The position numbers were made by a program, and so were the translations under genes. Below the pieces are notes generated by a model. It was not told the origin of the DNA. It made no database searches and worked only from the letters and a program-made list of their open reading frames with translations. From Leucobacter celer subsp. astrifaciens (GTDB lineage: Bacteria > Actinomycetota > Actinomycetes > Actinomycetales > Microbacteriaceae), in assembly GCF_001273835.1 (NCBI RefSeq), contig NZ_JHEI01000139.1, positions 62,001 to 126,000 on the forward strand: a stretch of 64,000 bases of DNA, read 5' to 3'. This document shows, piece by piece, positions 1 through 8,091 of this stretch; position 1 is the first letter of the stretch, and every line of letters starts with the position of its first letter.

Positions 1-1446
1 TATCGCTCGGACCTGGTCGCCGCGTACCTCGACGGTGTCCCCCCAGTCTTCGAAGTGCTCGAGCGGAGCGGATTGCGCGCCGTGCACGCCGAGACCGCAC
101 CCGACTACTCGGAGCATGCGCCCGGCGCCGTCAGTGGAGGGCGTGCGATCAGCGCTGACGCTTGGAGCGCGCACGGGCTCGGCAGGAGACGGCGCGATGT
201 GCGCAGGCCGCTGAGATCGATGCGGGTGTTCGGCGTCGTGCCTCAGCTCGGTGATGAGCTGAACGATTTCGTGCAGGCCAATCGGTCTCTCGGCTCCTTC
301 GCCCGCGTCGCGGTGAAGATCGCGGCGGCCGCGCTGCAAACTATATGTTTCGGCCGCCCCACGAGGCTCACGAACGGGAACTCGCTCGTGGCACAGCTCT
401 ACAGGATCGCGCTGGACGCGGGGGCCGAGTTCGTATTGGGGGCGCGAGTAGAGGAACTCACGGCGACCGGTGCCAGGGTCGACGGAGTCGTCGCGGTGAG
501 GGCGGGGCAGTCGCTGCGCCTCTCGTCGAGGGGCGGGGTGATTCTCGCCTGCGGTGGAATCTCGCACAATGGCGACCTCGCCGCCAAGTACTTCACCCAC
601 GTCGGACGCGGCCTCGCGCACTGCTCCGTGACGACTGCGGAGCACGACGGGGAGGCTGTGCGGCTGAGCGCTCCGTTCGCGTCGAGGTTCGCAGAAGATG
701 TCGAACAGCCGGCGGCGTGGGCGCCCGTGACCGCGTTCGGCGTCGAAGGGAGAGAGGTCTTCCCGCACTTGCGGAGCATCGGACTGCCGGGGCTCATCGC
801 AGTGAACGCGGACGGGAGCAGGTTCACGAACGAAGCGGATTCGTATCATGATTTCGGGCAGGCACTCATCGCGGACGGCGAGGGGCGATCCGCCGCGAGG
901 GCCTACCTCATCGCAGACGCGAGAACGATGAACACCTACGGGATCGGATATGCCAAGCCGCTGCCGATTCCTCGACTCGCCTACTACCGGAACGGATATC
1001 TGGTGAAGGGTCGCACTCTGGACGAGATCGCGCGCAAATGCGGTGTCGATGCCGAGGTGCTGAGGCGCGCGGTTGCGGAGTACAACGCCGATGCTGAGCA
1101 GGGCATCGACACGCGTTTCGGGCGAGGGGAGACCTTTTACAACAGGTTTCGGGGAGACAAGGGGCATCGGCCGAACCCGAGCCTTGGGCCGATCGGCAGG
1201 GCGCCGTACTACGCGAGTCCGATCACCATTGGCGATCTCGGCTCGTTCGTCGGTCTCGACGTGGATCGTCATGCGCGTGTGCTGGGGGAGTCCGGAGAGC
1301 CTGTCGAGGGACTCTACGCCGCGGGCACTGCGGCGGTGAGTCCGTTCGGGGGCGCGTACCCGGGATACGGCGCGATGCTCGGGCCTGCGGTCGTCATGGG
1401 TGCGCTTGCGGGGGAGTGGGCTGCAGCCACGGCGACGGGTGAATGA
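1..1446 (+). CDS. FAD-dependent oxidoreductase, fumarate reductase/ketosteroid dehydrogenase superfamily (5' part outside window)
   Basis: The reading frame is open from base 1, so the gene begins upstream and its N-terminal GxGxxG FAD motif is not in the window. What remains (about 481 codons) shows the cap and second half of a FAD_binding_2 flavoprotein. There is a segment reading GGVILACGGISHN, an ITIGDLGSFVGLDVD stretch, and a C-terminal FAD-contact region reading GLYAAGTAAVSPFGGAYPGYG. Members oxidise or reduce C-C bonds next to carbonyl or carboxyl groups using bound FAD in the cytoplasm. Two more paralogues lie nearby (1542 and 6306-7928), so this belongs to the same catabolic cluster. 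The exact substrate cannot be read from the sequence. A GTG at 55 could serve as a start, but it would remove the FAD-binding fold, so truncation by the window edge is more likely. Confidence 0.8.
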   Translation, partial: YRSDLVAAYLDGVPPVFEVLERSGLRAVHAETAPDYSEHAPGAVSGGRAISADAWSAHGLGRRRRDVRRPLRSMRVFGVVPQLGDELNDFVQANRSLGSFARVAVKIAAAALQTICFGRPTRLTNGNSLVAQLYRIALDAGAEFVLGARVEELTATGARVDGVVAVRAGQSLRLSSRGGVILACGGISHNGDLAAKYFTHVGRGLAHCSVTTAEHDGEAVRLSAPFASRFAEDVEQPAAWAPVTAFGVEGREVFPHLRSIGLPGLIAVNADGSRFTNEADSYHDFGQALIADGEGRSAARAYLIADARTMNTYGIGYAKPLPIPRLAYYRNGYLVKGRTLDEIARKCGVDAEVLRRAVAEYNADAEQGIDTRFGRGETFYNRFRGDKGHRPNPSLGPIGRAPYYASPITIGDLGSFVGLDVDRHARVLGESGEPVEGLYAAGTAAVSPFGGAYPGYGAMLGPAVVMGALAGEWAAATATGE

Positions 1447-1471
1447 GTTCCGTGTGATCCGGGATCTCCCG

Positions 1472-1521
1472 TGGTCAATCAATGGACATCTGCGTATAAT
1501 TGTGTATACATAAGAATACAC
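1472..1521 (+). promoter_or_regulatory. Probable promoter with overlapping dyad operator upstream of the tcuA-like gene
   Basis: TGGTCA at 1472-1477 and TATAAT at 1495-1500 are separated by 17 bases, a good sigma-70-type promoter and unusually AT-rich for this DNA. Directly after the -10 box lies GTGTAT (1502-1507), eight bases, then ATACAC (1516-1521), with an inner TGTATACA palindrome at 1503-1510. GntR/FCD regulators commonly bind GTATAC-type dyads, and such a regulator is encoded at 3054. A repressor bound here would cover the transcription start. The regulator assignment is inference. Confidence 0.55.
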
Positions 1522-1541
1522 TGAAGCATCGGAGGATAATT

Positions 1542-3017
1542 ATGACCGAGGGAGCACTGGACTTCGACGTGATCGTGGTCGGGGGCGGGAACGCCGGTTA
1601 CGCGGCGGCGCTCGCCGCGGCGACTCGTGGACGCAGGACCGTGCTGCTCGAGCGCGGAGAGCGGGGTATGCAGGGGGGTAACAGCTTCTACACCGCGGGG
1701 GCCTCGCGCATCGTGCACAATGGCCTGACCGATCTGCAGGACTTCATCGAGCAGGACGAGCGTCACGAGAGAACCGAGGTTCCGCCCTATACGGCCGAGG
1801 ACTATCTGGGCGATCTGGACAAGGTCACGAGCGGACGCAATGACAAGGCCATGAGCGAGGTGCTCGTCGCCGAGTCGCAGACCACGATGCGCTGGCTCAA
1901 CGGTCTCGGGTGCAGGTATCGCCTCATGTATGAGCGCCAGGCGTATGAGCGGCCGGACGGTGGGTACTTGTTCTGGGGCGGACTCCATGTAGGAAACGTC
2001 GGCGGCGGTGAGGGCATGATCGCCGACTACGAGCGCATCGCCGAAGCGAACGGAGTCGAACAGCGCTGGGGGATCGAGGTCACAGGATTCGTGGCCGAGA
2101 ACGGAACCGTGCGCGGCGTGACGGCTCGGAACGCATCCGGGGAGCAGTGGGAGCTCCGGGCGGAATCGGTCATCCTGGCGGCGGGAGGCTTCGAGGCGAA
2201 CCCCGAGATGCGTGAAGAGTATCTCGGCGAAGGATGGCAGAACGCGAAGGTGCGTGGAACTCCCTACAACACCGGCGAGCTGCTCCGAGCGGCGCTCGCG
2301 CTCGGCGCAGCACGCGGTGGTGACTGGAACTCCTGCCACAGCGTGCAGTGGGACGCGTTCATGCCCGAGAACGAGAGTAACCGTGAACTCACGAACCGGC
2401 TGACGCGTCAGAGCTATCCTCTCGGCGTCATCGTGAACCGAAACGGCGAGCGCTTCCTCGACGAAGGAGAGGACTTCCGCAATTACACCTATGCCAAATA
2501 CGGCAAGGTCATCCTGCAGCAGCCGGGTTCGGTCGCATGGCAGGTGTTCGACGCCGCGCTGCGTCCCATGTTGCGCACCGAGGAGTATGACATGCCCGGA
2601 ATCTCGGTCGATGTCGCGGGCACTCTCGAAGAACTCGCGGAGAAGATGGGAGTGCCTGCCGAGGCGTTCGTGGAGACCATCCGCGCCTACAACGAGTCGA
2701 TCGACACGACGGGGGGCTGGGACCCGACGGTGAAGGACGGCAGAGCGGCCGACACGAACCCGCCGAAGAGCAACTGGGCGCGCCCGCTCGTCGAGAGCCC
2801 CTTCTACGCCTTCGGTGTGACCTGCGGCATCACGTTCACCTTCGGAGGTCTCAAAGGAGATCTCGATGGCCGTGTGCTCAGCGAATCCGGCGAGGTCATC
2901 CCTGGTCTGTTCGCGGTGGGCGAGGCGCTCGGAGGGCTGTTCAGCGGCAACTACCCCGGTGGATCCGGGCTTGTCGCCGGCTACGTCTTCGGCCGCCGCG
3001 CCGGGAAGATCGCTTGA
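1542..3017 (+). CDS. FAD-dependent tricarballylate dehydrogenase-like flavoprotein
   Basis: A 491-residue soluble flavoprotein. The N-terminus has the dinucleotide-binding motif VIVVGGGNAGYAAALAA and then ERGMQGGNSFYTAGA, the arrangement typical of TcuA (tricarballylate dehydrogenase) and related FAD_binding_2 enzymes. The C-terminal FAD contact reads GEALGGLFSGNYPGGSG. TcuA oxidises tricarballylate to cis-aconitate; here the substrate may be tricarballylate or another organic acid. The ATG at 1542 is chosen because GGAGG (1531-1535) precedes it at good spacing; an in-frame upstream codon at 1500 lies inside the promoter. It follows the partial flavoprotein gene after a 95-base gap with its own promoter, and the GntR gene follows 36 bases downstream. 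Family assignment is firm; the substrate is inferred. Confidence 0.8.
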   Translation: MTEGALDFDVIVVGGGNAGYAAALAAATRGRRTVLLERGERGMQGGNSFYTAGASRIVHNGLTDLQDFIEQDERHERTEVPPYTAEDYLGDLDKVTSGRNDKAMSEVLVAESQTTMRWLNGLGCRYRLMYERQAYERPDGGYLFWGGLHVGNVGGGEGMIADYERIAEANGVEQRWGIEVTGFVAENGTVRGVTARNASGEQWELRAESVILAAGGFEANPEMREEYLGEGWQNAKVRGTPYNTGELLRAALALGAARGGDWNSCHSVQWDAFMPENESNRELTNRLTRQSYPLGVIVNRNGERFLDEGEDFRNYTYAKYGKVILQQPGSVAWQVFDAALRPMLRTEEYDMPGISVDVAGTLEELAEKMGVPAEAFVETIRAYNESIDTTGGWDPTVKDGRAADTNPPKSNWARPLVESPFYAFGVTCGITFTFGGLKGDLDGRVLSESGEVIPGLFAVGEALGGLFSGNYPGGSGLVAGYVFGRRAGKIA

Positions 3018-3053
3018 TCTCATGTAGAGTCGGAGCGACTTCGGGGAGGCATC

Positions 3054-3704
3054 TTGATTCAGCAGCGTTTGGACGGAGAAGCGATCTACGCCCTGCTGTT
3101 GCGCGATATCCAGGCCGGGAGGATCCCGGAGGGCGGCTACCTCAAGGAGGTGGACCTCGCGTCGCGCTTCGGCGTCAGTCGTACGCCGGTGCGCGACGTG
3201 CTCAACCGCATGGTGCTCGAACGTCTCCTCGTGCGGACGTCGAAGGGGCTGCGGCCCCGCCGGGTCACACCCGAGGAGATCATCCAGGTGTACGATCTGC
3301 GGATCCTCCTCGAGAGCGAGGCTGCCGCCCAGGCGGCGAAGAACCGTCACGTCACCGATGTCGTCGCCTTGAGAGGCCTGCTGGAACGGGACCGGGCCCT
3401 GGTCCATCCCGAGGATGCCATCCGTACGAGCACGAACATCGAATTCCACGAGGTGATCTGGCAGGCCGCCCACAACGCGGTACTCCTCGACGTCCTCGAG
3501 CGTCTGTCGCTGCATGCGATCCACAAACCGAGTTCGACGCTGTCGATCGGGGGTCGGTGGTCCGACGCACTCGACGAGCACGAACGGATTCTGCAGGCGA
3601 TTGATCGTCAGAATGCAGAGGAGGCCGCTGCGGTGATGGCCGAGCACATGCGCACCGCGCGCGATCTGCGTCTCTCGCTCTTCGGCCAGGTCATCGAGCG
3701 CTGA
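3054..3704 (+). CDS. GntR-family transcriptional regulator, FCD subfamily
   Basis: A 216-residue regulator. An N-terminal winged helix (about residues 5-70, with LASRFGVSRTPVRDVLNRM) is the GntR DNA-recognition signature, followed by an all-helical FCD ligand-binding domain with conserved Asp/His positions (EFHEVIWQAAHN, EHERILQAI). FCD domains bind organic acids through a metal ion. The start is TTG at 3054, preceded by GGGGAGG at 3042-3048. It sits right after the tcuA-like gene and probably acts on the GTGTAT/ATACAC dyad at 1502-1521. Its 3' end overlaps the convergent oxidoreductase gene by 14 bases. The DNA target and ligand are inference. Confidence 0.85.
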   Translation: MIQQRLDGEAIYALLLRDIQAGRIPEGGYLKEVDLASRFGVSRTPVRDVLNRMVLERLLVRTSKGLRPRRVTPEEIIQVYDLRILLESEAAAQAAKNRHVTDVVALRGLLERDRALVHPEDAIRTSTNIEFHEVIWQAAHNAVLLDVLERLSLHAIHKPSSTLSIGGRWSDALDEHERILQAIDRQNAEEAAAVMAEHMRTARDLRLSLFGQVIER

Positions 3705-4920
3705 GCCAACTGCGGTATTGCTCGATTCTCAGCTCGCGGCGCCTCGCGTCGACGCGCGAGCAGGCCTCAAGGTCGATGTTCGAGTGGTCGAACCCTGTTC
3801 CGGCCGATTGCGATTTCATTGCTGCCCGCACCCACGCCTGCTTCTGACTCGAACGCGTCGGCGCACTCGCGCCGACCGGATGCTCGGGTCCGGAGAAGCG
3901 CTGTTCACCGTGTGCCCACCGCAGGGGGAGGTCGGGGATCGCGGCCAGCGCGGTCCCGATTCCGACCATGTCGATCCCGCTTCCGAGCACCTGTTCCACT
4001 CCTCGCCGCGAGCTCACGCCTCCGGTGAGCATGAGCGGCATCTCGGCGATCCCGACGAGGTCGCCGACGAGCTCGAGGAAATAGGCCTCCCGCTGCCGCG
4101 ACGACTCGGGGAGGCCCGTGCCGTGCATCGCGGGGGATTCGGCGTTGCCTCCCGAGAACTCGAGAAGATCGAGTCCCGCTGTGTTGAGCTCGGAGACGAT
4201 CTCGGCCGCATCCTGCTGATCGAACCCGCCGCGCTGGAAATCGGCGGTGTTGAGCTTGAGGCCGAGGGCGGTGTGCAGGGGCAGCGCCTCGCGTACGGCC
4301 CGGAGCGTCTCGAACAGGAATCGGCTGCGACCTGCGAGGTCTCCTCCCCAACGATCGGATCGCTGGTTCGAGAGCGGCGAGAGGAATTGCGATATGAGGT
4401 ATCCGTGCGCCCCGTGGAGCTGCACTCCCGAGAAGCCCGCGAGAGCGGCGAGTGCCGCCGTGGTGGCGAATTGCTCGATCGCGCGTTCGATGTCTGCCTC
4501 CGACATCGCAGTCGGTACCGCCCAGAATCCGGCAGGGCCCCGGGCCCCGATGCTCGACGGAGCGAGCGGGGTCACGCCGAGATCGTTCCGCACGAGTCTG
4601 CCCGTGTGGTTGATCTGCATCCACAACTGCGTTGTGCGGGAAACGGAGCTCCGGGCCCAGGTGACGAAGGGCGTGAGATCCTGCTTGTCGTCGAGCACGA
4701 TGCCGTGCGGGCTCGTCACGTGGTCGGCTGCGACCATGACGTTCCCCGTGAGCACCAGTCCCGCTCCTCCGCCCGCCCATGAGCGGTAGAGCTCTCGGTG
4801 CGCCGCGCTCGGTACTTGACCGGACGCGGCGAGGTTCTCCTCCATCGCCGCCTTTGCAATGCGATTCGCTATCACCTGACCGTTTGGAAGGGTGAGGGGT
4901 TCGAGGAAAGGCGAGGGCAT
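3691..4920 (-). CDS. NADH:flavin oxidoreductase (Old Yellow Enzyme family)
   Basis: A 409-residue single-domain FMN TIM barrel that reduces activated C=C bonds with NAD(P)H. Visible motifs are NRIAKAAMEE near the N-terminus, QINHTGR, and GVQLHGAHGYLISQFLSP with the His pair that binds the substrate oxygen. A phosphate-binding MLTGGVSSRRGVE loop follows later. It lacks the C-terminal FAD/4Fe-4S domains of the long 2,4-dienoyl-CoA reductase type. The ATG at 4920 is used. It is last in a minus-strand run 7928 to 3691 (flavoprotein, aldo/keto reductase, ABM protein, this enzyme) with tight or overlapping junctions, so it is probably co-transcribed. The combination suggests stepwise reduction and oxidation of one substrate. 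Confidence 0.85.
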   Translation of the reverse strand: MPSPFLEPLTLPNGQVIANRIAKAAMEENLAASGQVPSAAHRELYRSWAGGGAGLVLTGNVMVAADHVTSPHGIVLDDKQDLTPFVTWARSSVSRTTQLWMQINHTGRLVRNDLGVTPLAPSSIGARGPAGFWAVPTAMSEADIERAIEQFATTAALAALAGFSGVQLHGAHGYLISQFLSPLSNQRSDRWGGDLAGRSRFLFETLRAVREALPLHTALGLKLNTADFQRGGFDQQDAAEIVSELNTAGLDLLEFSGGNAESPAMHGTGLPESSRQREAYFLELVGDLVGIAEMPLMLTGGVSSRRGVEQVLGSGIDMVGIGTALAAIPDLPLRWAHGEQRFSGPEHPVGASAPTRSSQKQAWVRAAMKSQSAGTGFDHSNIDLEACSRVDARRRELRIEQYRSWLSAR

Positions 4921-4949
4921 GAGTATTCCTGTGGTTCGCGGAAACACCG

Positions 4950-5288
4950 TCAGAGCTGGTGCACGACGATGTCTCGACTGGTGAGCAGTGGGGCGATGCG
5001 TTCTTGCATCACCCGCTGGAAGTGAGCGCTCGATCGGTGATCGTCGAACGCGACGAGGTTCGCATAGCGCTCGACCACTTTGAAGCGGCCCGGAGCGCGA
5101 GGATCTTGGTACACCTCGAACGAGAGGCAGCCCGGCTCGGCTTCGACGGCCGCCTGCAATTCCGGGTACCGTTCCGATACCAGATCCGGCTGCGCCGTCT
5201 CCCACGTGACCACGACGAGCAGGGAGCCTCTGAAAGAGGCTCCCGACTCGGCGAGTCGCCGGGTGCCGGACGAGACGCGAAGGGTCAC
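4950..5288 (-). CDS. Antibiotic biosynthesis monooxygenase (ABM) domain protein
   Basis: A 112-residue protein with one ABM ferredoxin-like domain: a first strand LLVVVTWET, the motif EPGCLSFEVYQDP, and the downstream FKVVERYANLVAFDDHRSSAHF. These are the usual marks of YgiN/ABM-type dimeric alpha-beta barrels, which include quinol monooxygenases and small isomerases or cleavage enzymes. The GTG start at 5288 overlaps the aldo/keto reductase stop as GTGA, which indicates translational coupling and supports this start. The Old Yellow Enzyme gene begins 29 bases further on. The reaction is unknown; an accessory role in the same pathway is likely. Confidence 0.75.
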   Translation of the reverse strand: MTLRVSSGTRRLAESGASFRGSLLVVVTWETAQPDLVSERYPELQAAVEAEPGCLSFEVYQDPRAPGRFKVVERYANLVAFDDHRSSAHFQRVMQERIAPLLTSRDIVVHQL

Positions 5289-6241
5289 GCGGGTTCCGCC
5301 TCCGAAGCCTCTGTGAGCGCTGCGACCTCATCCGAGGACAGTGAGAGCCCGGCGCCGGCGAACAGCGTCGAGAGCTGCTCTCTGTTGCGCGCGCTTGCGA
5401 TCGGAGCGGCGATGCCGGGCTGTGCGAGCAGCCAGGCGAGTGACACGGCGCCGACGTCGACTCCGTGGGCCGCGGCGAGCTCGTCGAGGGTCGAGAGGAT
5501 CCTCCTGCCGCGGTCGTCGAGATAGGTCGCGGCTATCCCGGCGCGCGGGCTCGTCGTGTCGGTACGGCCGTCGCGGTACTTGCCCGCGAGGAATCCGCGT
5601 GCGAGCGAGTAGTAGGTGAGCAGCTCGACGCCGTGCTCCGCGAGGAGGGGGAGGACATCTGCTTCGATCCCTCGTTCCACGAGGCTGTACTCCTTCTGCA
5701 CGACGACCGGCGAGCGATACCCTCCCTCCTCGCAGATGCGGAGCCATTCGGCGATGCGAGCCGCGGAGAAGTTCGAGATACCGAGGTATCGCACCTTGCC
5801 GGAGTCGACGAGCTCGGAGAAAGCCTCGATGCTCTCCTCGAGCGGCGTTTCGGCGTCATCGAAGTGAGCGTAATAGAGATCGATCCGGTCGGTGTTCAAT
5901 CGCCGGAGCGACTGCTCGACGCCGGCGGTGATCGTCGCTGGCTTGAGGCCCGTGAACTCCGGGTGCTGGCTCACCTTCGTCGCGATGAGCACGTCATCGC
6001 GGTTCCCCCGCTCCTGCAGCCAGCGGCCGATGATCGTCTCCGATTCTCCGCCTCGATTCCCGTCGTGCCAGAACGAGTAGGAGTCTGCGGTGTCGATCAT
6101 GTTGCCGCCGCGCGCGACGAAGCTGTCGAGCACCTGATGCGACGTCGACTCGTCTGCGGTCCAGCCGAAGACGTTCCCGCCGAGGACGAGCGGGTAGATC
6201 TCGAGCGTCGAGTTGCCGAGAGTCCGTGGTGAAACGATCAT
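5285..6241 (-). CDS. Aldo/keto reductase
   Basis: A 318-residue NAD(P)H-dependent TIM-barrel oxidoreductase that interconverts carbonyls and alcohols. The catalytic tetrad is visible: Asp and Tyr in DTADSYSFW, Lys in IATKVSQHP and His in YYAHFDD. The phosphate-binding IASARNREQL region lies near the C-terminus. The ATG at 6241 follows an AAAGG box; in-frame ATGs at 6256 and 6268 have no better ribosome site. It is second in the minus-strand operon that starts with the flavoprotein at 7928, and its stop overlaps the ABM start by four bases. Its closest relatives by eye are the YajO/Tas-like general reductases; the substrate is unknown. Confidence 0.87.
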   Translation of the reverse strand: MIVSPRTLGNSTLEIYPLVLGGNVFGWTADESTSHQVLDSFVARGGNMIDTADSYSFWHDGNRGGESETIIGRWLQERGNRDDVLIATKVSQHPEFTGLKPATITAGVEQSLRRLNTDRIDLYYAHFDDAETPLEESIEAFSELVDSGKVRYLGISNFSAARIAEWLRICEEGGYRSPVVVQKEYSLVERGIEADVLPLLAEHGVELLTYYSLARGFLAGKYRDGRTDTTSPRAGIAATYLDDRGRRILSTLDELAAAHGVDVGAVSLAWLLAQPGIAAPIASARNREQLSTLFAGAGLSLSSDEVAALTEASEAEPA

Positions 6242-6305
6242 GTTGAGGCCTTTCATCGTTGAATGCATGCGTCGTGGTTGAGGTCTGTGGAACAGCGGGG
6301 GAGCT

Positions 6306-7928
6306 TCAGCGAGGAGCTGCGCCGGCGGCGATCTCGATCCCGGCCCGGTAGGCGAAGACCATGCCGGCGGTGTGAGTCGCCCCGGGGCCCGGGTAGCCGT
6401 CCCGGGTCCAGAAGGCCGATGCGTTTCCGACCGAGTAGAGGCCTTCGACGGGTGCGCCGCTCGAGGACTTGACCTGCCCGTTCGGAGTGGTGACCGGGCC
6501 GCCCTTCGAACCGATCGAAGCCGAGTAGATGCGCACCGCGTAGAAGGGGGCTCGCTCGACCGTGCCGAGGCAGCGGTTGCCTTCGAGGCGCGGATCCCCG
6601 TAATACCTGTCGTAGGGGTTGCCGCCACGGCCGAAGTCAACGTCGACGCCCGTTTCGCAGTAGCCGTTGAAGGTGCGGATCGTCGCAGTGAGTCCCTGCG
6701 GGTCGATGCCGGTCGTGCGTGCCAGATCCTCGAGTGTGTCTGCGACGATGACGTTCTCCGGGAACGGCGCTTCGCGCGGGATCCCGGGGAGCCCGTACTT
6801 CTCCCGGAAACGGTCGTCGTACACCATCCAGGCCTGCTTGTTCGGCGTGCTCCCGTCCGCCGTGAGTTCGTGCACGGCCTTGCCGAATTCGTTGTACGGA
6901 GCGGCTTCGTCGACAAAGCGTCGACCTGCGGGATTGACGATGACATGGTGCGGAACCCCGCGTTCCCGGATGACTGCACGCGGATAGCTCTCGCCGAGCA
7001 GCGTCTCCCCGGGGATCTGGATCATCGGCATCCACCAGCCCTGCCCGAGATTGGCGACCTGAAAGCCGTGTCGTTCGGAGAGTCGGAGCGCGATCCCGGT
7101 GTTCGCGGGACTCGAAGCGGACTTGCCGAGACCCGCGGGCAGGTGCGCCTCTCGCAGAAACGGGTTGCTGTCGTAGCCGCCGGTCGCGAGCACGACGTGC
7201 GCGGTACGCACGTGCATCTCTCCGTCGGGCGTGCTCGCAGTCGCTCCTTCGATGCGCCCCACGTCGTCGAAGACGAGGTCCCGGAGCTCGGTCTCGGTCA
7301 GTATTCTGCCCCCAGCCTCGAGCACGGCGTCTGCGAGGGCCGCGACGAGGGCCGGCCCGCCGGTGACGACGTCATCGCGTTGCCGCTGAGCGATGAGATC
7401 CCAGTCGAAGTTCGCCGGGTATCGCCATCGCTCCCACTCGGCGTGCGAGATCGGCAGGTATCCGTTCGCGCGCAGCGTGTTGCGCGCGAACGGGTGGACG
7501 CTGTCGAGGGGGAGCGGATCCGCATCGAAACAACGTCCGCCGGTGACGGCCCCTGCGAGATGCGGCAGATAGTCCGGATAGTTCTCGCACACTCTGAACC
7601 GGTGCTTGGTGTGCGTCATGACGTACCGGCCCATCGGGGCGGCCGTATCGACGAAAGCCTCGAGCATGTCCGGGTACTCGTCTCCGAACACCTGTTCGAG
7701 GTAGGTGAGAGCGAGTTCCCTCGAGTCCCCCGCGTTGCGCTCGGTCCAATTCGCGGGGATCCATACACGCCCGCCTCCGATCGCGGTGGTGCCGCCGATC
7801 TGCGGGGCCGACTCGATGACGAGCGTGTCGAGGCCGCTCTTCGCGGTGACGAGTGCTGCGAGGAGGCCCGGGGCTCCAGAGCCCGCGACGAGCACGTCGA
7901 CGTCGAGCGCAGAACTGTTCCGGTGCAT
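6306..7928 (-). CDS. FAD-dependent oxidoreductase, 3-oxosteroid 1-dehydrogenase-like
   Basis: A 540-residue flavoprotein. DVDVLVAGSGAPGLLAAL near residue 9 is the FAD dinucleotide-binding motif, then ESAPQIGGTTAIGGGRVW; the C-terminal FAD contact reads GLYSVGNASAFWTRDGYPGPGAT. This fits the ketosteroid-dehydrogenase/fumarate-reductase superfamily. Enzymes of this type desaturate rings or chains next to a carbonyl. It is the first gene of the 7928-3691 operon and is divergent from the ThDP enzyme at 8092, with a 163-base promoter region between them. The ATG at 7928 has GGAGAA upstream. No sterol side-chain or ring-cleavage genes are nearby, so a steroid substrate is not supported. Confidence 0.82.
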   Translation of the reverse strand: MHRNSSALDVDVLVAGSGAPGLLAALVTAKSGLDTLVIESAPQIGGTTAIGGGRVWIPANWTERNAGDSRELALTYLEQVFGDEYPDMLEAFVDTAAPMGRYVMTHTKHRFRVCENYPDYLPHLAGAVTGGRCFDADPLPLDSVHPFARNTLRANGYLPISHAEWERWRYPANFDWDLIAQRQRDDVVTGGPALVAALADAVLEAGGRILTETELRDLVFDDVGRIEGATASTPDGEMHVRTAHVVLATGGYDSNPFLREAHLPAGLGKSASSPANTGIALRLSERHGFQVANLGQGWWMPMIQIPGETLLGESYPRAVIRERGVPHHVIVNPAGRRFVDEAAPYNEFGKAVHELTADGSTPNKQAWMVYDDRFREKYGLPGIPREAPFPENVIVADTLEDLARTTGIDPQGLTATIRTFNGYCETGVDVDFGRGGNPYDRYYGDPRLEGNRCLGTVERAPFYAVRIYSASIGSKGGPVTTPNGQVKSSSGAPVEGLYSVGNASAFWTRDGYPGPGATHTAGMVFAYRAGIEIAAGAAPR

Positions 7929-7998
7929 CGTGAGTTCTCCATTTCATCCGCTCGGGCGAGTGAGCAACGGCGATGTGCTCCAGGCCCAAACTTTTTGT

Positions 7999-8057
7999 TT
8001 GACAAGTCTTCGAGGAACAGATTACGGTGATGTTACGAATTGCGCAATGCATTGGGC
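7999..8057. promoter_or_regulatory. Divergent promoter region with a 16-bp palindromic operator
   Basis: TTGACA at 7999-8004, with a weak TACGGT 18 bases later, could be the promoter toward the ThDP enzyme at 8092. GCGCAATGCATTGGGC at 8042-8057 is a palindrome with one mismatch. Nearly the same palindrome recurs upstream of the aldehyde dehydrogenase (21274-21289). Two genes of one cluster sharing such a site suggests one regulator, most simply the IclR protein at 18911. The operator role and the regulator identity are inference. Confidence 0.5.
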
Positions 8058-8091
8058 ATAGAGCAACGAGGGCGAGCAAAGGAGCCGAGAA

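Noticed and set aside
1479..3647. Long minus-strand frame of 722 codons
   Set aside because: It is antisense to the tcuA-like and GntR genes, both of which have clear family motifs and ribosome sites. Its composition (Arg, His, Asp, Val rich) is that of a GC-rich shadow frame. The same holds for the long frames at 8719-10833 (minus) and 62111-63967 (minus).
6306..7928. Steroid degradation cluster
   Set aside because: The flavoprotein resembles 3-oxosteroid 1-dehydrogenases, but no KshAB, HsaC or side-chain genes lie in the window; the superfamily is broad.
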